Origin: Paraburkholderia ferrariae NBRC 106233
GTDB taxonomy: Bacteria; Pseudomonadota; Gammaproteobacteria; Burkholderiales; Burkholderiaceae
Reading direction: 5' to 3'
DNA: 64,000 nucleotides
Assembly (NCBI RefSeq): GCF_000685035.1
Contig: NZ_BAYB01000011.1
Span: 62,001 to 126,000 of the forward strand
Shown: piece by piece, positions 16,478 to 25,863 of the stretch
Layout: every line of letters begins with the position of its first letter
Numbering within the stretch: the first letter of the stretch is position 1
Made by a program: the position numbers and the translations under genes
The notes under the pieces: generated by a model
What the model was told of the DNA's origin: nothing
Databases searched by the model: none
The model's input: the letters and a program-made list of their open reading frames with translations, nothing else

Positions 16478-18055
16478 TCAGGCTCGCTCCCGCAGCCTCA
16501 GCGTCACGCGCACAAGCGTTCCCGCGAGCCGCGGCGACTGTTGGTAGACGTTGTCTTCGATGGCGAGCGTGCCGCCGTGCATCGTCGTGATCTCGCGGAC
16601 GATGGCGAGGCCCAGTCCGCTGCCGTCGCCCTCGCGGCCGAGGATGCGGTAGAAGCGTTCGATCACGCGCTCGCGCTCCGCCGCCGGGATGCCGAGGCCG
16701 GTATCCTCCACCTCCAGGTGGACCACGTGCGCCGCCGGCTCCGGCCGCACCCGCACGGTGATGCGCCCGCCTTGCGGCGTGTAGCGGATGGCGTTGTCGA
16801 TGAGGTTCGAAAGCATCTCGCGCAGCATCACCGGATTGCCTTCCACTTCGACCGCCGCGCTGTCCTCCTCATCGCTGCCCGGCACGCGCGGTCCTTCGTA
16901 GCCCAGGTCCATCTGCTTCGCGAGCGCGGGCTGCACCCAGTCGCGCACGGCGAGCCGCGCGACTTCGGCCACGTCCACGGGCGTGAAAATCTGCCCCGAC
17001 ATGCGGTTCTCCGCGCGCGCGAGCGCGAGCAGTTGCGTGACGAGCCGCGCCGCGTGTTCGGAGCTGGTTGCGATCTGTTCGAGCGAGCGGTGCACCTCGG
17101 GCGGCGCGTCCTGGCGCAGCGCCAGTTCGGCTTGGGTGCGCAGGCCCGCGAGCGGCGTTTTCATCTGATGGGCGGCGTCGGCGATGAAGCGCTTTTGCAG
17201 CTCCATGTTCTGTTCGAGGCGTGTGAGGAGGTCGTTGAACGAGGTGACGAGCGGCTCGATCTCGGGCGGCGCGCGGCGCGCCTCCAGCGGCGAGAGGTCG
17301 TCGGGCCGCCGCATGCGGATGTTCGACTGCAGCGCGTGCAGCGGCGCGAGCCCGCGCGAGAGCCCGAACCACACCAGCAGGATCGCGAGCGGCAGGATCA
17401 CGAACTGCGGCAGGATCACGCCCTTGATGATGTCGTTGGCGAGCTGGCGGCGCTTGTCGAGCGTTTCGGCCACCTGCACGAGCACGGGTTGGCCCCCGCT
17501 CGCCTGCGGCAGGTCCACCGTCGTATAGGCCACGCGGATGTCGATGCCGTGCAGCATGTCGTCGCGGAACTCGACGAGGCCGGGCGGCGGCCGGTCGTCT
17601 TCGTGCGGCAGCGGCATTTCGCGGTCGCCGGCCACGAGTTCGCCGCGCCCGCCCAGCACCTGGTAGAACACGCTATCGACGTTGTCCGCGCTCAGGAGTT
17701 CGCGCGTGGGGGCGGGCAGCGACAGCTCGGCCACGCCGTTCACGGGATGGATCTGGCGGGCGAGCACGTAGGCGTCGGTTTCGAGCGCGTGGTCGAACGG
17801 GCCGTTCGCGATCGACTTGGCCACCAGATAGGTCACCGCAATGCTCATCGGCCAGAGCAGCAGGAGCGGCGCGAGCATCCAGTCGAGAATCTCGCCGAAG
17901 AGCGAGCGCGGGCGCGCCTGGGCGACGGCTTCGGTTTCGTCGGGCGGGGCGAAGGGGTTCGCGTAGCGGGCGTCGCGCGCGCTGTCGTCGAGCGTGTCGA
18001 GGGTCGCGGCGCCGGGCGGCGGCGCGGAGCGCGCGGCGGGGGCGGGCTCGGCCAT
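16478..18055 (-). CDS. Sensor histidine kinase of a two-component system
   Basis: 525 residues. An unusually long cytoplasmic N-terminus (about 58 residues, Ala/Pro-rich) is followed by a first membrane helix at 59-79, a periplasmic domain of about 130 residues, a second helix at 212-232, HAMP, and the dimerisation helix with the phospho-acceptor H296 in AAHQMKTPLAGL. The ATPase domain has an N box NLIDNAIRYTP, DTGLGIP, and GSGLGLAIVREI. TctE/QseC-like overall. The periplasmic domain suggests an envelope or carboxylate ligand. Its regulator gene ends 12 bases upstream, so the two form an operon. Confidence 0.92.
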   Translation of the reverse strand: MAEPAPAARSAPPPGAATLDTLDDSARDARYANPFAPPDETEAVAQARPRSLFGEILDWMLAPLLLLWPMSIAVTYLVAKSIANGPFDHALETDAYVLARQIHPVNGVAELSLPAPTRELLSADNVDSVFYQVLGGRGELVAGDREMPLPHEDDRPPPGLVEFRDDMLHGIDIRVAYTTVDLPQASGGQPVLVQVAETLDKRRQLANDIIKGVILPQFVILPLAILLVWFGLSRGLAPLHALQSNIRMRRPDDLSPLEARRAPPEIEPLVTSFNDLLTRLEQNMELQKRFIADAAHQMKTPLAGLRTQAELALRQDAPPEVHRSLEQIATSSEHAARLVTQLLALARAENRMSGQIFTPVDVAEVARLAVRDWVQPALAKQMDLGYEGPRVPGSDEEDSAAVEVEGNPVMLREMLSNLIDNAIRYTPQGGRITVRVRPEPAAHVVHLEVEDTGLGIPAAERERVIERFYRILGREGDGSGLGLAIVREITTMHGGTLAIEDNVYQQSPRLAGTLVRVTLRLRERA

Positions 18056-18067
18056 CGTCTCGCCCGC

Positions 18068-18817
18068 TTACTTGTAGTAGTGGCTGGTCGGCATGGCGGG
18101 CGGCGCCATTGCGGTGCCGTTCGGCGGCGCGCCGTTCGAAGCGGCCGCACCCTGTTCCTTTTCGAGGCAGTAGCCCAGCCCGCGCACGGTCACGATGCGC
18201 ACGCCGCCGGCTTCGAGCTTCTTGCGCAGCCGGTGCACATATACCTCGATAGCGTTGAGGCTCACTTCCTCGCCCCATTCGCACAGGTGATCGACGAGCT
18301 GCTCCTTCGAAACGAGCCGCCCGAGCCGCTGCAGCAGCACTTCGAGCAGGCCGAGTTCGCGCGCCGACAGGTCGAGCACCTGGTCGTTGATGCGCGCCAC
18401 GCGCCCCACCTGGTCGAACGCGAGCGCGCCGTGGCGCACGACGGTCGGGCCGCCGCCCGCGCCGCGCCGCGTGAGCGCGCGCACGCGCGCTTCGAGTTCG
18501 TTGAGCGCGAAGGGCTTGGCCATGTAGTCGTCGGCGCCGAGGTCGAGGCCCTTCACGCGTTCGTCCACGCTGTCGGCGGCGGTCAGGATCAGCACCGGGA
18601 GGGTGGAATTGCGCGCGCGCAGGCGTCGCAGCACCTCGAGGCCCGGCATTTTCGGCAGGCCCAGGTCGAGGATCAGCAGGTCGAAAGTCTGCACGGACAG
18701 CGCGGTGTCGGCATCCACGCCGCTCTTCACGTGATCGACGGCATAGCCCGATTGGCGGAGTGATCGGATGAGACCGTCCGCGAGTATGCTGTCGTCTTCG
18801 GCAATGAGGATTCGCAT
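18068..18817 (-). CDS. OmpR-family response regulator
   Basis: 249 residues. The receiver domain has the phospho-acceptor D51 (LLILDLGLPKMPG), acidic pocket EDD (7-9), T in LTAAD and K in AKPF. The C-terminal winged-helix domain is of OmpR/PhoB type (VYVHRLRKKLE, TVRGLGYCLE). After the DNA-binding domain it has a 27-residue tail rich in Ala, Pro and Asn that is not part of the fold. First gene of the operon with the histidine kinase. It is divergent from recA, and the SOS box lies in the shared 206-base region, so SOS could influence it, though that is not shown. Confidence 0.93.
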   Translation of the reverse strand: MRILIAEDDSILADGLIRSLRQSGYAVDHVKSGVDADTALSVQTFDLLILDLGLPKMPGLEVLRRLRARNSTLPVLILTAADSVDERVKGLDLGADDYMAKPFALNELEARVRALTRRGAGGGPTVVRHGALAFDQVGRVARINDQVLDLSARELGLLEVLLQRLGRLVSKEQLVDHLCEWGEEVSLNAIEVYVHRLRKKLEAGGVRIVTVRGLGYCLEKEQGAAASNGAPPNGTAMAPPAMPTSHYYK

Positions 18818-18914
18818 GATGCGCCAGCGCCACAGCGCTGTCTCCAGGCCCGCGCCGGGCTTGCATGGCGCGTGGCGGTCTCCCGAAATTTCGCGGTTTT
18901 GGCGAGCGCAGGGC

Positions 18915-18943
18915 TTGCTAAAACCACTGTTTTTTTATACAGT
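18915..18943 (+). promoter_or_regulatory. recA promoter with overlapping LexA (SOS) box
   Basis: CTGTTTTTTTATACAG at 18927-18942 fits CTGT-N8-ACAG exactly and is flanked by CA...TG, extending the symmetry (CACTGT...ACAGTG). A promoter fits over it: TTGCTA (18915-18920), 17 bases, TACAGT (18938-18943). LexA bound here would cover the -10 and repress recA until DNA damage. Confidence 0.88.
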
Positions 18944-19023
18944 GTCTGCGTTCGTGCGCACAAGCTCAAAATGAAGCCCGCGCATCGTCACGAGACGCCG
19001 TTCATCATAGCAAAGGACGATTC

Positions 19024-20103
<1,080 letters not shown>

Positions 20104-20110
20104 TCCGCTT

Positions 20111-20863
20111 GTGATCCGCAAGGGCAGGTCCGCATCGGCGCCTCCAGACTCTCTGGCGCCACCCGAAGCGGGCCGCCCGCGCGATCCCCGCGCGCCTGGT
20201 GGTCCGCTCGAGCCCTTCGAGCAGGCGGGCGCGCCGCCTGATTCGCCCTTCGATTCATCCTTCGACGAATTCGAATCGTCGTTCGGCGCCTTCGAGTCGG
20301 CGGACCTCGGCGAGCGCAGTGCCGAACCTCGCTTCGAGCGCAGCTCCGAATCCCGCAAGGCACGCTCGCCTTCGGCGCGTTCCGGCAGCGCTTCCCCCTC
20401 ATCCCAGCGTCCCGGCCCTTCGCTCAAGGGCCGCGCACTTGGCTATCTGTCGCGTCGCGAGTACAGCCGCGCCGAACTCTCGCGCAAGCTCATGCCGTTC
20501 ACGGACGACGCCGACGCGCTCGAAGCGCTGCTCGATGCGCTCGTCCGCGAGGGCTGGCTCTCCGACGCCCGTTTTGCCGAAAGCATCGTTCACCGCCGCG
20601 CCGCGCGCCTCGGCGCCACCCGCATCGTCGGCGAACTCAAGCGCCATGCCGTAGGCGACACGCTCATTAAAGAGGTGAACGCGCAGCTGCGCGAGACCGA
20701 ACTCGCCCGGGCGCGCGCCGTCTGGCAGAAGAAGTATGGCCAGTTGCCCGAAACGCCCGCCGAACGCGCGCGTCAGGCGCGCTTTCTTGCCGCCCGCGGC
20801 TTTTCGATGGGGATCATCGGCAAGATCCTGAAGGGGATCGAGGACGACTGGTCCGAAAGTTGA
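20111..20863 (+). CDS. recX: RecX, RecA regulator, with long N-terminal extension
   Basis: 250 residues from a GTG start 7 bases after recA. The RecX fold occupies about residues 100-250 (LKGRALGYLSRREYSR, ALVREGWLSDARFAES, GFSMGIIGKIL) and caps RecA filaments. The first 95 residues are an extra low-complexity, Ser/Pro/Glu-rich region with a repeated SF(D/E)-type motif (FDSSFDEFESSFGAFES). Typical RecX is about 150-170 residues. No internal ATG or GTG with a ribosome-binding site starts at the domain edge, so the extension is probably translated. Co-transcribed with recA under SOS control. Confidence 0.93.
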   Translation: MIRKGRSASAPPDSLAPPEAGRPRDPRAPGGPLEPFEQAGAPPDSPFDSSFDEFESSFGAFESADLGERSAEPRFERSSESRKARSPSARSGSASPSSQRPGPSLKGRALGYLSRREYSRAELSRKLMPFTDDADALEALLDALVREGWLSDARFAESIVHRRAARLGATRIVGELKRHAVGDTLIKEVNAQLRETELARARAVWQKKYGQLPETPAERARQARFLAARGFSMGIIGKILKGIEDDWSES

Positions 20864-20980
20864 GCCTGCAAGGCGCGCGTAAGTCCCTGAGCCTGCTACG
20901 TGTTCTGCCGGGTTCGGTCCAGTCTCAAATACCCGGTATGCTAAAATCAAGAGGTTTTCCCATCCGGTCTTAGCCTTAGC

Positions 20981-21673
20981 ATGCCGCTTTCTCCGCCCGT
21001 GCCCCGCCAACTGCGCCACCAGCGCGCAATCCGGGCGGTCGCCTATGAGCGCGAAGACGGCCTGTGGGACATCGACGCGTGTCTGACAGATCACAAGCCA
21101 CGCGACGTGCCGCTCGCGGCCGGTGTCCGGCCCAAGGGTCTACCGATCCATGAACTCTGGCTCCGCATCACGATCGATCGCAAGCTCAACGTCGTCGACG
21201 CCGAAGCGTCGTCCGACTGGGTTCCCTACGACGGTCAGTGCCAGAACGCCAATCCCGCCTATCGCGCCCTTATCGGGCTCAATCTCCTCCAGAACTTTCG
21301 CCGCGAAGCCGGCCGCCGCCTTGCCGGCACGGCAGGCTGCACGCACCTCACGGAAATGCTGGGCGTGCTGCCCACCGCCGCGGTGCAGGCATTCGTCGGC
21401 GCGGTCTGGAAGGGCGGCAACGGTGCGCCGGGCGAAGACACGGGACCGGAAATTGGCAAGACTGCCGACGGCGCTGCCGCCGGCGAAACACCGCCTTTCC
21501 AGCTGGGCCGCTGCCATGCGCTGCGGTTCGACGGCGAGGCGGTGAAGCAGTTTTATCCGCGCTGGTATGGCCACGTGCCGCGTTCGGTCGAACGCGGCGC
21601 CGAAACTGCCGGCGTGCGCGGCGACGAGGGTCCGGGCCAAGAGGGCAGGACCGTAGCCGCCCCGCATGAATAA
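20981..21673 (+). CDS. DUF2889 protein
   Basis: 230 residues. Contains the DUF2889 core: RAVAYEREDGLWDIDACLTD near residue 20 (part: YEREDGLWDIDACLTD), LPIHELWLRITIDRKL, and AGCTHLTEML around 125-135. The Cys/His pair in GCTHL suggests metal binding, but the activity is unknown. The C-terminal 60 residues are variable. A TAAAAT element at 20942-20947 is a possible -10. The gene sits 51 bases ahead of sucC and may be co-transcribed with it. The same recX-DUF2889-sucC order is, to my memory, conserved in Burkholderia. Confidence 0.85.
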   Translation: MPLSPPVPRQLRHQRAIRAVAYEREDGLWDIDACLTDHKPRDVPLAAGVRPKGLPIHELWLRITIDRKLNVVDAEASSDWVPYDGQCQNANPAYRALIGLNLLQNFRREAGRRLAGTAGCTHLTEMLGVLPTAAVQAFVGAVWKGGNGAPGEDTGPEIGKTADGAAAGETPPFQLGRCHALRFDGEAVKQFYPRWYGHVPRSVERGAETAGVRGDEGPGQEGRTVAAPHE

Positions 21674-21724
21674 CAACAGCGGAATCGAAGTTCACTCCAA
21701 CTCTCAGACTGAAGGGAATCACGC

Positions 21725-22891
21725 ATGAAGATTCACGAGTACCAGGGTAAGGAAATCCTGCGGAAATTCGGAGTCGCGGTGCCGCGCGGCAAGCCGGTGT
21801 TTTCGGTGGATGACGCGGTCAAGGCCGCTGAAGAGCTGGGCGGCCCGGTGTGGGTCGTCAAGGCGCAGATTCACGCTGGCGGCCGAGGCAAGGGCGGCGG
21901 CGTGAAGGTTGCGAAGACGCTGGAGCAGGTCCGCGAATACGCGAACCAGATCCTCGGCATGCAGCTCGTTACGCACCAGACCGGTCCGGAAGGCCAGAAG
22001 GTCAACCGTCTGCTGATCGAAGAAGGCGCTGACATCAAGCAGGAACTGTATGTCAGCCTCGTCGTCGATCGCGTGTCGCAGAAGATCGTTCTGATGGGTT
22101 CGAGCGAAGGCGGCATGGACATCGAAGAAGTCGCCGAAAAGCACCCGGAACTGATCCACAAGGTCATCGTCGATCCGGCGACGGGTCTGCTCGACGCCCA
22201 GGCCGACGACCTGGCTGCGAAGATCGGCGTGCCGGCTGCCTCGATTCCGCAAGCGCGCGAAATCCTGAAGGGCCTGTACAAGGCATTCTGGGAAACCGAC
22301 GCGTCGCTGGCCGAAATCAACCCGCTGAACGTCACGGGCGACGGCAAGGTCATCGCACTCGACGCGAAGTTCAACTTCGACGCGAATGCGCTCTTCCGCC
22401 ATCCGGAAATCGTCGCCTACCGCGACCTGGACGAAGAAGATCCGGCTGAAATCGAAGCGTCGAAGTTCGACCTCGCCTACATCTCGCTCGACGGCAACAT
22501 CGGCTGTCTCGTGAACGGCGCGGGCCTCGCGATGGCGACGATGGACACCATCAAGCTGTTCGGCGGCGAGCCGGCGAACTTCCTCGACGTGGGCGGCGGC
22601 GCCACGACGGAGAAGGTCACCGAAGCGTTCAAGCTCATGCTGAAGAACCCGGACCTGAAGGCGATCCTCGTGAACATCTTCGGCGGCATCATGCGCTGCG
22701 ATGTGATCGCGGAAGGCGTGATCGCGGCTTCGAAGGCCGTGGACCTGAAGGTGCCGCTCGTCGTGCGCATGAAGGGCACGAACGAGGACCTCGGCAAGAA
22801 GATGCTGGCCGACTCGGGCCTGCCGATCATCTCGGCAGACAGCATGGAAGAGGCTGCGCAGAAGGTTGTCGCAGCTGCCGAAGGCAAGTAA
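21725..22891 (+). CDS. sucC: Succinyl-CoA synthetase, beta subunit
   Basis: 388 residues, the standard length. ADP-forming TCA-cycle enzyme subunit: [20 protein letters not shown] at the start, ATP-grasp fold, [15 protein letters not shown] nucleotide loop near 45-60, and the C-terminal [13 protein letters not shown]. Binds ADP/Mg2+ and succinate. AAGGGA precedes the ATG. sucD follows after 93 bases, forming the sucCD operon. Confidence 0.99.
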   Translation: MKIHEYQGKEILRKFGVAVPRGKPVFSVDDAVKAAEELGGPVWVVKAQIHAGGRGKGGGVKVAKTLEQVREYANQILGMQLVTHQTGPEGQKVNRLLIEEGADIKQELYVSLVVDRVSQKIVLMGSSEGGMDIEEVAEKHPELIHKVIVDPATGLLDAQADDLAAKIGVPAASIPQAREILKGLYKAFWETDASLAEINPLNVTGDGKVIALDAKFNFDANALFRHPEIVAYRDLDEEDPAEIEASKFDLAYISLDGNIGCLVNGAGLAMATMDTIKLFGGEPANFLDVGGGATTEKVTEAFKLMLKNPDLKAILVNIFGGIMRCDVIAEGVIAASKAVDLKVPLVVRMKGTNEDLGKKMLADSGLPIISADSMEEAAQKVVAAAEGK

Positions 22892-22984
22892 TTTTCACCG
22901 GATACGAATGGCGTAGTGACGGCGCGAAGGCGGCTTTCGAAGCAGCCTCGCGACGCGCGACGCCAGGCAAACAGAGGTCAATAC

Positions 22985-23866
22985 ATGTCGATTCTGATCA
23001 ACAAAGACACCAAGGTCATCACGCAGGGCATTACCGGCAAGACCGGTCAGTTCCACACGCGCGCCTGCCGTGAGTACGCCAACGGCCGCGAAGCATTCGT
23101 CGCGGGCGTGAACCCGAAGAAGGCCGGCGAGGACTTCGAGGGCATCCCCATCTACGCGAACGTGCGCGAAGCGAAGGAAGCCACCGGCGCGACCGTTTCG
23201 GTCATCTACGTGCCGCCGGCAGGCGCTGCCGCCGCGATCTGGGAAGCGGTGGAAGCCGACCTCGATCTCGCGATCTGCATCACGGAAGGCATTCCGGTTC
23301 GCGACATGATCGAAGTGAAGGACCGTATGCGCCGCGAAGGCCGCAAGACGCTGCTCCTCGGCCCGAACTGCCCCGGCACGATCACGCCGGACGAGCTGAA
23401 GATCGGCATCATGCCGGGTCACATCCACAAGAAGGGCCGCATCGGCGTCGTGTCGCGTTCGGGCACGCTGACGTATGAAGCCGTGGCGCAGCTCACCGCG
23501 CTTGGCCTCGGCCAGTCGTCGGCAGTCGGCATCGGCGGCGACCCGATCAACGGTCTGAAGCACATCGACGTCATGAAGATGTTCAACGACGATCCGGATA
23601 CGGACGCCGTGATCATGATCGGCGAGATCGGCGGTCCGGACGAAGCGAACGCTTCCCACTGGATCAAGGACAACATGAAGAAGCCGGTGGTGGGCTTCAT
23701 CGCGGGCGTCACGGCGCCTCCGGGCAAGCGCATGGGCCACGCCGGCGCGCTGATCTCGGGCGGTGCGGACACGGCCGACGCGAAGCTGGAAATCATGGAC
23801 GCGTGCGGCATCAAGGTCACGCGCAACCCGTCGGAAATGGGTCGTCTGCTGAAGTCGATCCTGTAA
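22985..23866 (+). CDS. sucD: Succinyl-CoA synthetase, alpha subunit
   Basis: 293 residues. Binds CoA through its N-terminal Rossmann domain ([11 protein letters not shown], 15-25) and carries the phospho-histidine H252 in [14 protein letters not shown]. GNPxCPG-type loop [12 protein letters not shown] at about 124-135. The start at 22985 gives the canonical [12 protein letters not shown]; the open frame upstream is the inter-gene spacer. Pairs with SucC to make succinyl-CoA or ATP plus succinate. Confidence 0.99.
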   Translation: MSILINKDTKVITQGITGKTGQFHTRACREYANGREAFVAGVNPKKAGEDFEGIPIYANVREAKEATGATVSVIYVPPAGAAAAIWEAVEADLDLAICITEGIPVRDMIEVKDRMRREGRKTLLLGPNCPGTITPDELKIGIMPGHIHKKGRIGVVSRSGTLTYEAVAQLTALGLGQSSAVGIGGDPINGLKHIDVMKMFNDDPDTDAVIMIGEIGGPDEANASHWIKDNMKKPVVGFIAGVTAPPGKRMGHAGALISGGADTADAKLEIMDACGIKVTRNPSEMGRLLKSIL

Positions 23867-23884
23867 TTTTCGAAAATCGCCTAC

Positions 23885-23920
23885 GCCCGAACGCAGCTTT
23901 GCGCGGGCAGCCGGCGTTTT
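23885..23920 (+). terminator. Hairpin after sucD
   Basis: GCCCG/CGGGC (23885-23889 with 23904-23908), with an inner CGCA/TGCG stem, is followed after a short spacer by GTTTTTTG. It may be a terminator or a 3'-end stabiliser for the sucCD mRNA. The T-run is not directly against the stem, so efficiency is uncertain. Confidence 0.55.
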
Positions 23921-23960
23921 TTGATATGCTTGCGGAATCCTTTCACGAGGTTTCCGGACA

Positions 23961-23997
23961 AAAGCGAGGGAGCCAGTCATGGCCCCCTCGCTTTTTT
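23961..23997. terminator. Strong terminator between sucD and terC
   Basis: AAAGCGAGGG/CCCTCGCTTT (23961-23970 with 23985-23994) is a perfect 10-bp stem with a T-run on the plus side. It insulates sucCD from terC. I considered a manganese riboswitch because TerC homologues often have one, but this is a simple hairpin. Confidence 0.85.
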
Positions 23998-24056
23998 ATT
24001 GGTTCTGGCGCTGCAGTCGGGGCCTTCAGTGACGTTCAAGCCGCCCACATCATCAC

Positions 24057-24773
24057 ATGTTCGAGTTTCTCGCGACGCTCCACTGGGGCGCTGTTCTTCA
24101 GATCATCGTCATCGACATCCTGCTCGGCGGTGACAACGCCGTTGTGATCGCGCTCGCGTGCCGCGATCTGCCCGCGAAGCAGCGCATGCGGGGCATCCTG
24201 TGGGGCACGGCGGGTGCCATCGTGCTGCGCGTCGTGCTGATCGCGTTCGCCGTCGTGCTGCTCAACGTGCCGCTGCTGAAGTTCGCGGGCGGCCTGCTGC
24301 TGCTGTGGATCGGCGTGCGTCTTCTTGCTCCCGCGCATCTCGAGCACGCCAACGTCAAGCCTGCCGACAAGCTCTTCGGTGCGATCAAGACGATCATCGT
24401 TGCCGATGCCGTCATGAGCGTCGATAACGTGGTGGCGATCGCGGGTGCCTCCGAATCGGCGGACCCCGCGCACCGGTTCGGGCTCGTGATCTTCGGCCTT
24501 CTTGTGAGCATTCCGCTCATCGTTTGGGGCAGCCAGCTGGTGCTGCGATTGCTGGACCGCTACCCTGTGATCGTCACGCTGGGCGCCGCGCTGCTCGGCT
24601 GGATTGCGGGCGGGCTGATCGTCAACGATCCGGCCGGCGACCGCTGGCCGCTGCTCGACACGCCGCTCGCCGAATACGGGATGTGCGTGGCCGGCGCGGT
24701 GTTCGTGGTGGGGGTGGGGCTCGCGCTCAAGCGCCGCAACGCGCGGCGCGCACAGCCCGCTAATTTGCATTGA
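24057..24773 (+). CDS. TerC/YjbE-family membrane protein
   Basis: 238 residues with seven predicted transmembrane helices. The family signature is present twice: DILLGGDNAVVIALA in helix 2 and VADAVMSVDNVVAIAGA in the central helices, supplying paired Asp/Asn residues inside the membrane. TerC/YjbE proteins are implicated in metal (Mn2+, Ca2+) efflux and in tellurite resistance; which role applies here cannot be decided. Its stop codon is inside a 9-base tandem repeat that repeats the stop in frame. Confidence 0.9.
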   Translation: MFEFLATLHWGAVLQIIVIDILLGGDNAVVIALACRDLPAKQRMRGILWGTAGAIVLRVVLIAFAVVLLNVPLLKFAGGLLLLWIGVRLLAPAHLEHANVKPADKLFGAIKTIIVADAVMSVDNVVAIAGASESADPAHRFGLVIFGLLVSIPLIVWGSQLVLRLLDRYPVIVTLGAALLGWIAGGLIVNDPAGDRWPLLDTPLAEYGMCVAGAVFVVGVGLALKRRNARRAQPANLH

Positions 24774-24800
24774 AGGCATTGAAGGCATTGAAGGCATTGA
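24767..24800. repeat. 9-base tandem repeat at the 3' end of terC
   Basis: Unit GCATTGAAG, three full copies and a fourth partial (GCATTGA). The unit length equals three codons, so every copy repeats an in-frame TGA stop. Probable replication-slippage tract with no coding effect. Confidence 0.85.
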
Positions 24801-24902
24801 CGGGATTTACGGCGCCGCCGTTGCCCTGAAACCGAAGCGCGCGCCCGCGCTGCCTACGCCATTTGGCCGACTGCCTCGAAGCGGGGCGCGCCGATACGAT
24901 CA

Positions 24903-24934
24903 AAACGCCTGCTCATGCCTGTGAGCAGGCGTTT
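24903..24934 (+). terminator. Terminator upstream of the pilin gene
   Basis: AAACGCCTGCTCA/TGAGCAGGCGTTT (24903-24915 with 24922-24934) is a perfect 13-bp stem with a 6-base loop and a short T-rich tail (TTTCTTGTTT). It ends terC transcription and lies only 18 bases before the pilin start, so pilin transcription either reads through it or it acts as an attenuator. Confidence 0.8.
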
Positions 24935-24952
24935 CTTGTTTCAGGAGCCCTG

Positions 24953-25606
24953 ATGATGATCGTATCCGTTCTCGCCACCAGCCCGCCCGCTGCCCCTTCG
25001 AGCTGGTTCTTGTTTCAGGCGTCGTCGCGTCTTGCCGCGCTGGCTTCGGCCAGGCTTGCGAGGCTCGCACGCCGTTTTTCATCCCGCCTTGCCCCCCACG
25101 GGTTCACGCTGATCGAGCTCATGATCGTGCTCGCCATCGTCGGCGTGATTGCCGCCTATGCCATTCCCGCCTATCAGGACTATCTCGCGCGCAGCCGCGT
25201 CGGCGAGGGACTTTCGCTCGCGTCGTCGGCGCGGCTCGCGGTTGCGGAAAACGCGGCGAGCGGCAACGCGTTCTCGGCCGGCTACGCCGTACCGCCGGCC
25301 ACGCGCAATATCGAATCGGTGCAGATCGACGACACCACCGGCCAGATCACGATCGCGTTCACCACGCGCGTCGCGCCGGCCGGAAGCAATACGCTCGTAC
25401 TCGTGCCCTCGGTACCCGACAACGCGGAGTCCCCCACCGCCCGCGTCGCGCTCGCGCAAGGCAGCATGCAGAGCGGCACGATCACGTGGGAGTGCTTTGC
25501 GGGCAGCAAGACGGCTTCCTCGCTGGGTGCGCCCGGCGCGGGCCCGACGCCGGCTGACGCCGCGACCCTGCCGTCGAATCTCGCGCCCCCGGAGTGCCGG
25601 GCGTGA
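24953..25606 (+). CDS. Type IV pilin-like protein with unusually long leader
   Basis: 217 residues. The type IV prepilin site is G50/F51 in [20 protein letters not shown]: Gly before cleavage, Glu at +5, followed by a hydrophobic helix. Then come [14 protein letters not shown] and a C-terminal globular domain with a Cys pair (WECFAGS and PPECRA), the usual D-loop disulfide. The leader is 50 residues, far longer than the usual 5-25, because the only start with a ribosome-binding site (AGGAG) is ATG 24953; TTG 25010 would shorten it to 31. Near the C-terminus [16 protein letters not shown] is Pro/Ala/Ser-rich, a type of site glycosylated by PglL enzymes. A pglL gene follows. Confidence 0.85.
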   Translation: MMIVSVLATSPPAAPSSWFLFQASSRLAALASARLARLARRFSSRLAPHGFTLIELMIVLAIVGVIAAYAIPAYQDYLARSRVGEGLSLASSARLAVAENAASGNAFSAGYAVPPATRNIESVQIDDTTGQITIAFTTRVAPAGSNTLVLVPSVPDNAESPTARVALAQGSMQSGTITWECFAGSKTASSLGAPGAGPTPADAATLPSNLAPPECRA

Positions 25607-25696
25607 CGATGGGTGAGGGTGAAGCGTGAGTGGTGAAGGCACCGCGCTGGCAGCGGCCCGACGCACGCCGATGCCGGGCGATGCGCAGGCTGCAAA

Positions 25697-25727
25697 CGTG
25701 CGCCGCCGTGGGAGGCGGCGGCGCACG
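25697..25727. other. Hairpin between pilin and pglL
   Basis: CGTGCGCCGCC (25697-25707) and GGCGGCGCACG (25717-25727) form a perfect 11-bp stem with a 9-base loop, without a T-run. It may attenuate or stabilise pilin mRNA. TATAGT at 25829-25834 is a possible -10 for pglL. Confidence 0.5.
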
Positions 25728-25863
25728 ACGCGAGCGGTGCCGCCGCGCGGCGACGCCTCTCAGGCGACAAAAACCGCAAACCGGTGACGCCGCAACAGCC
25801 GCAGCCGCAAATGGCGGGCAAAGTCTTGTATAGTGCGCCGGTTGCTGATGCCCCCGCTTACCC

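Noticed and set aside
23867..24056. Possible manganese (yybP-ykoY) riboswitch upstream of the TerC-family gene
   Set aside because: Only two simple terminator-like hairpins are visible; the conserved purine-rich core loops of that riboswitch are not present.
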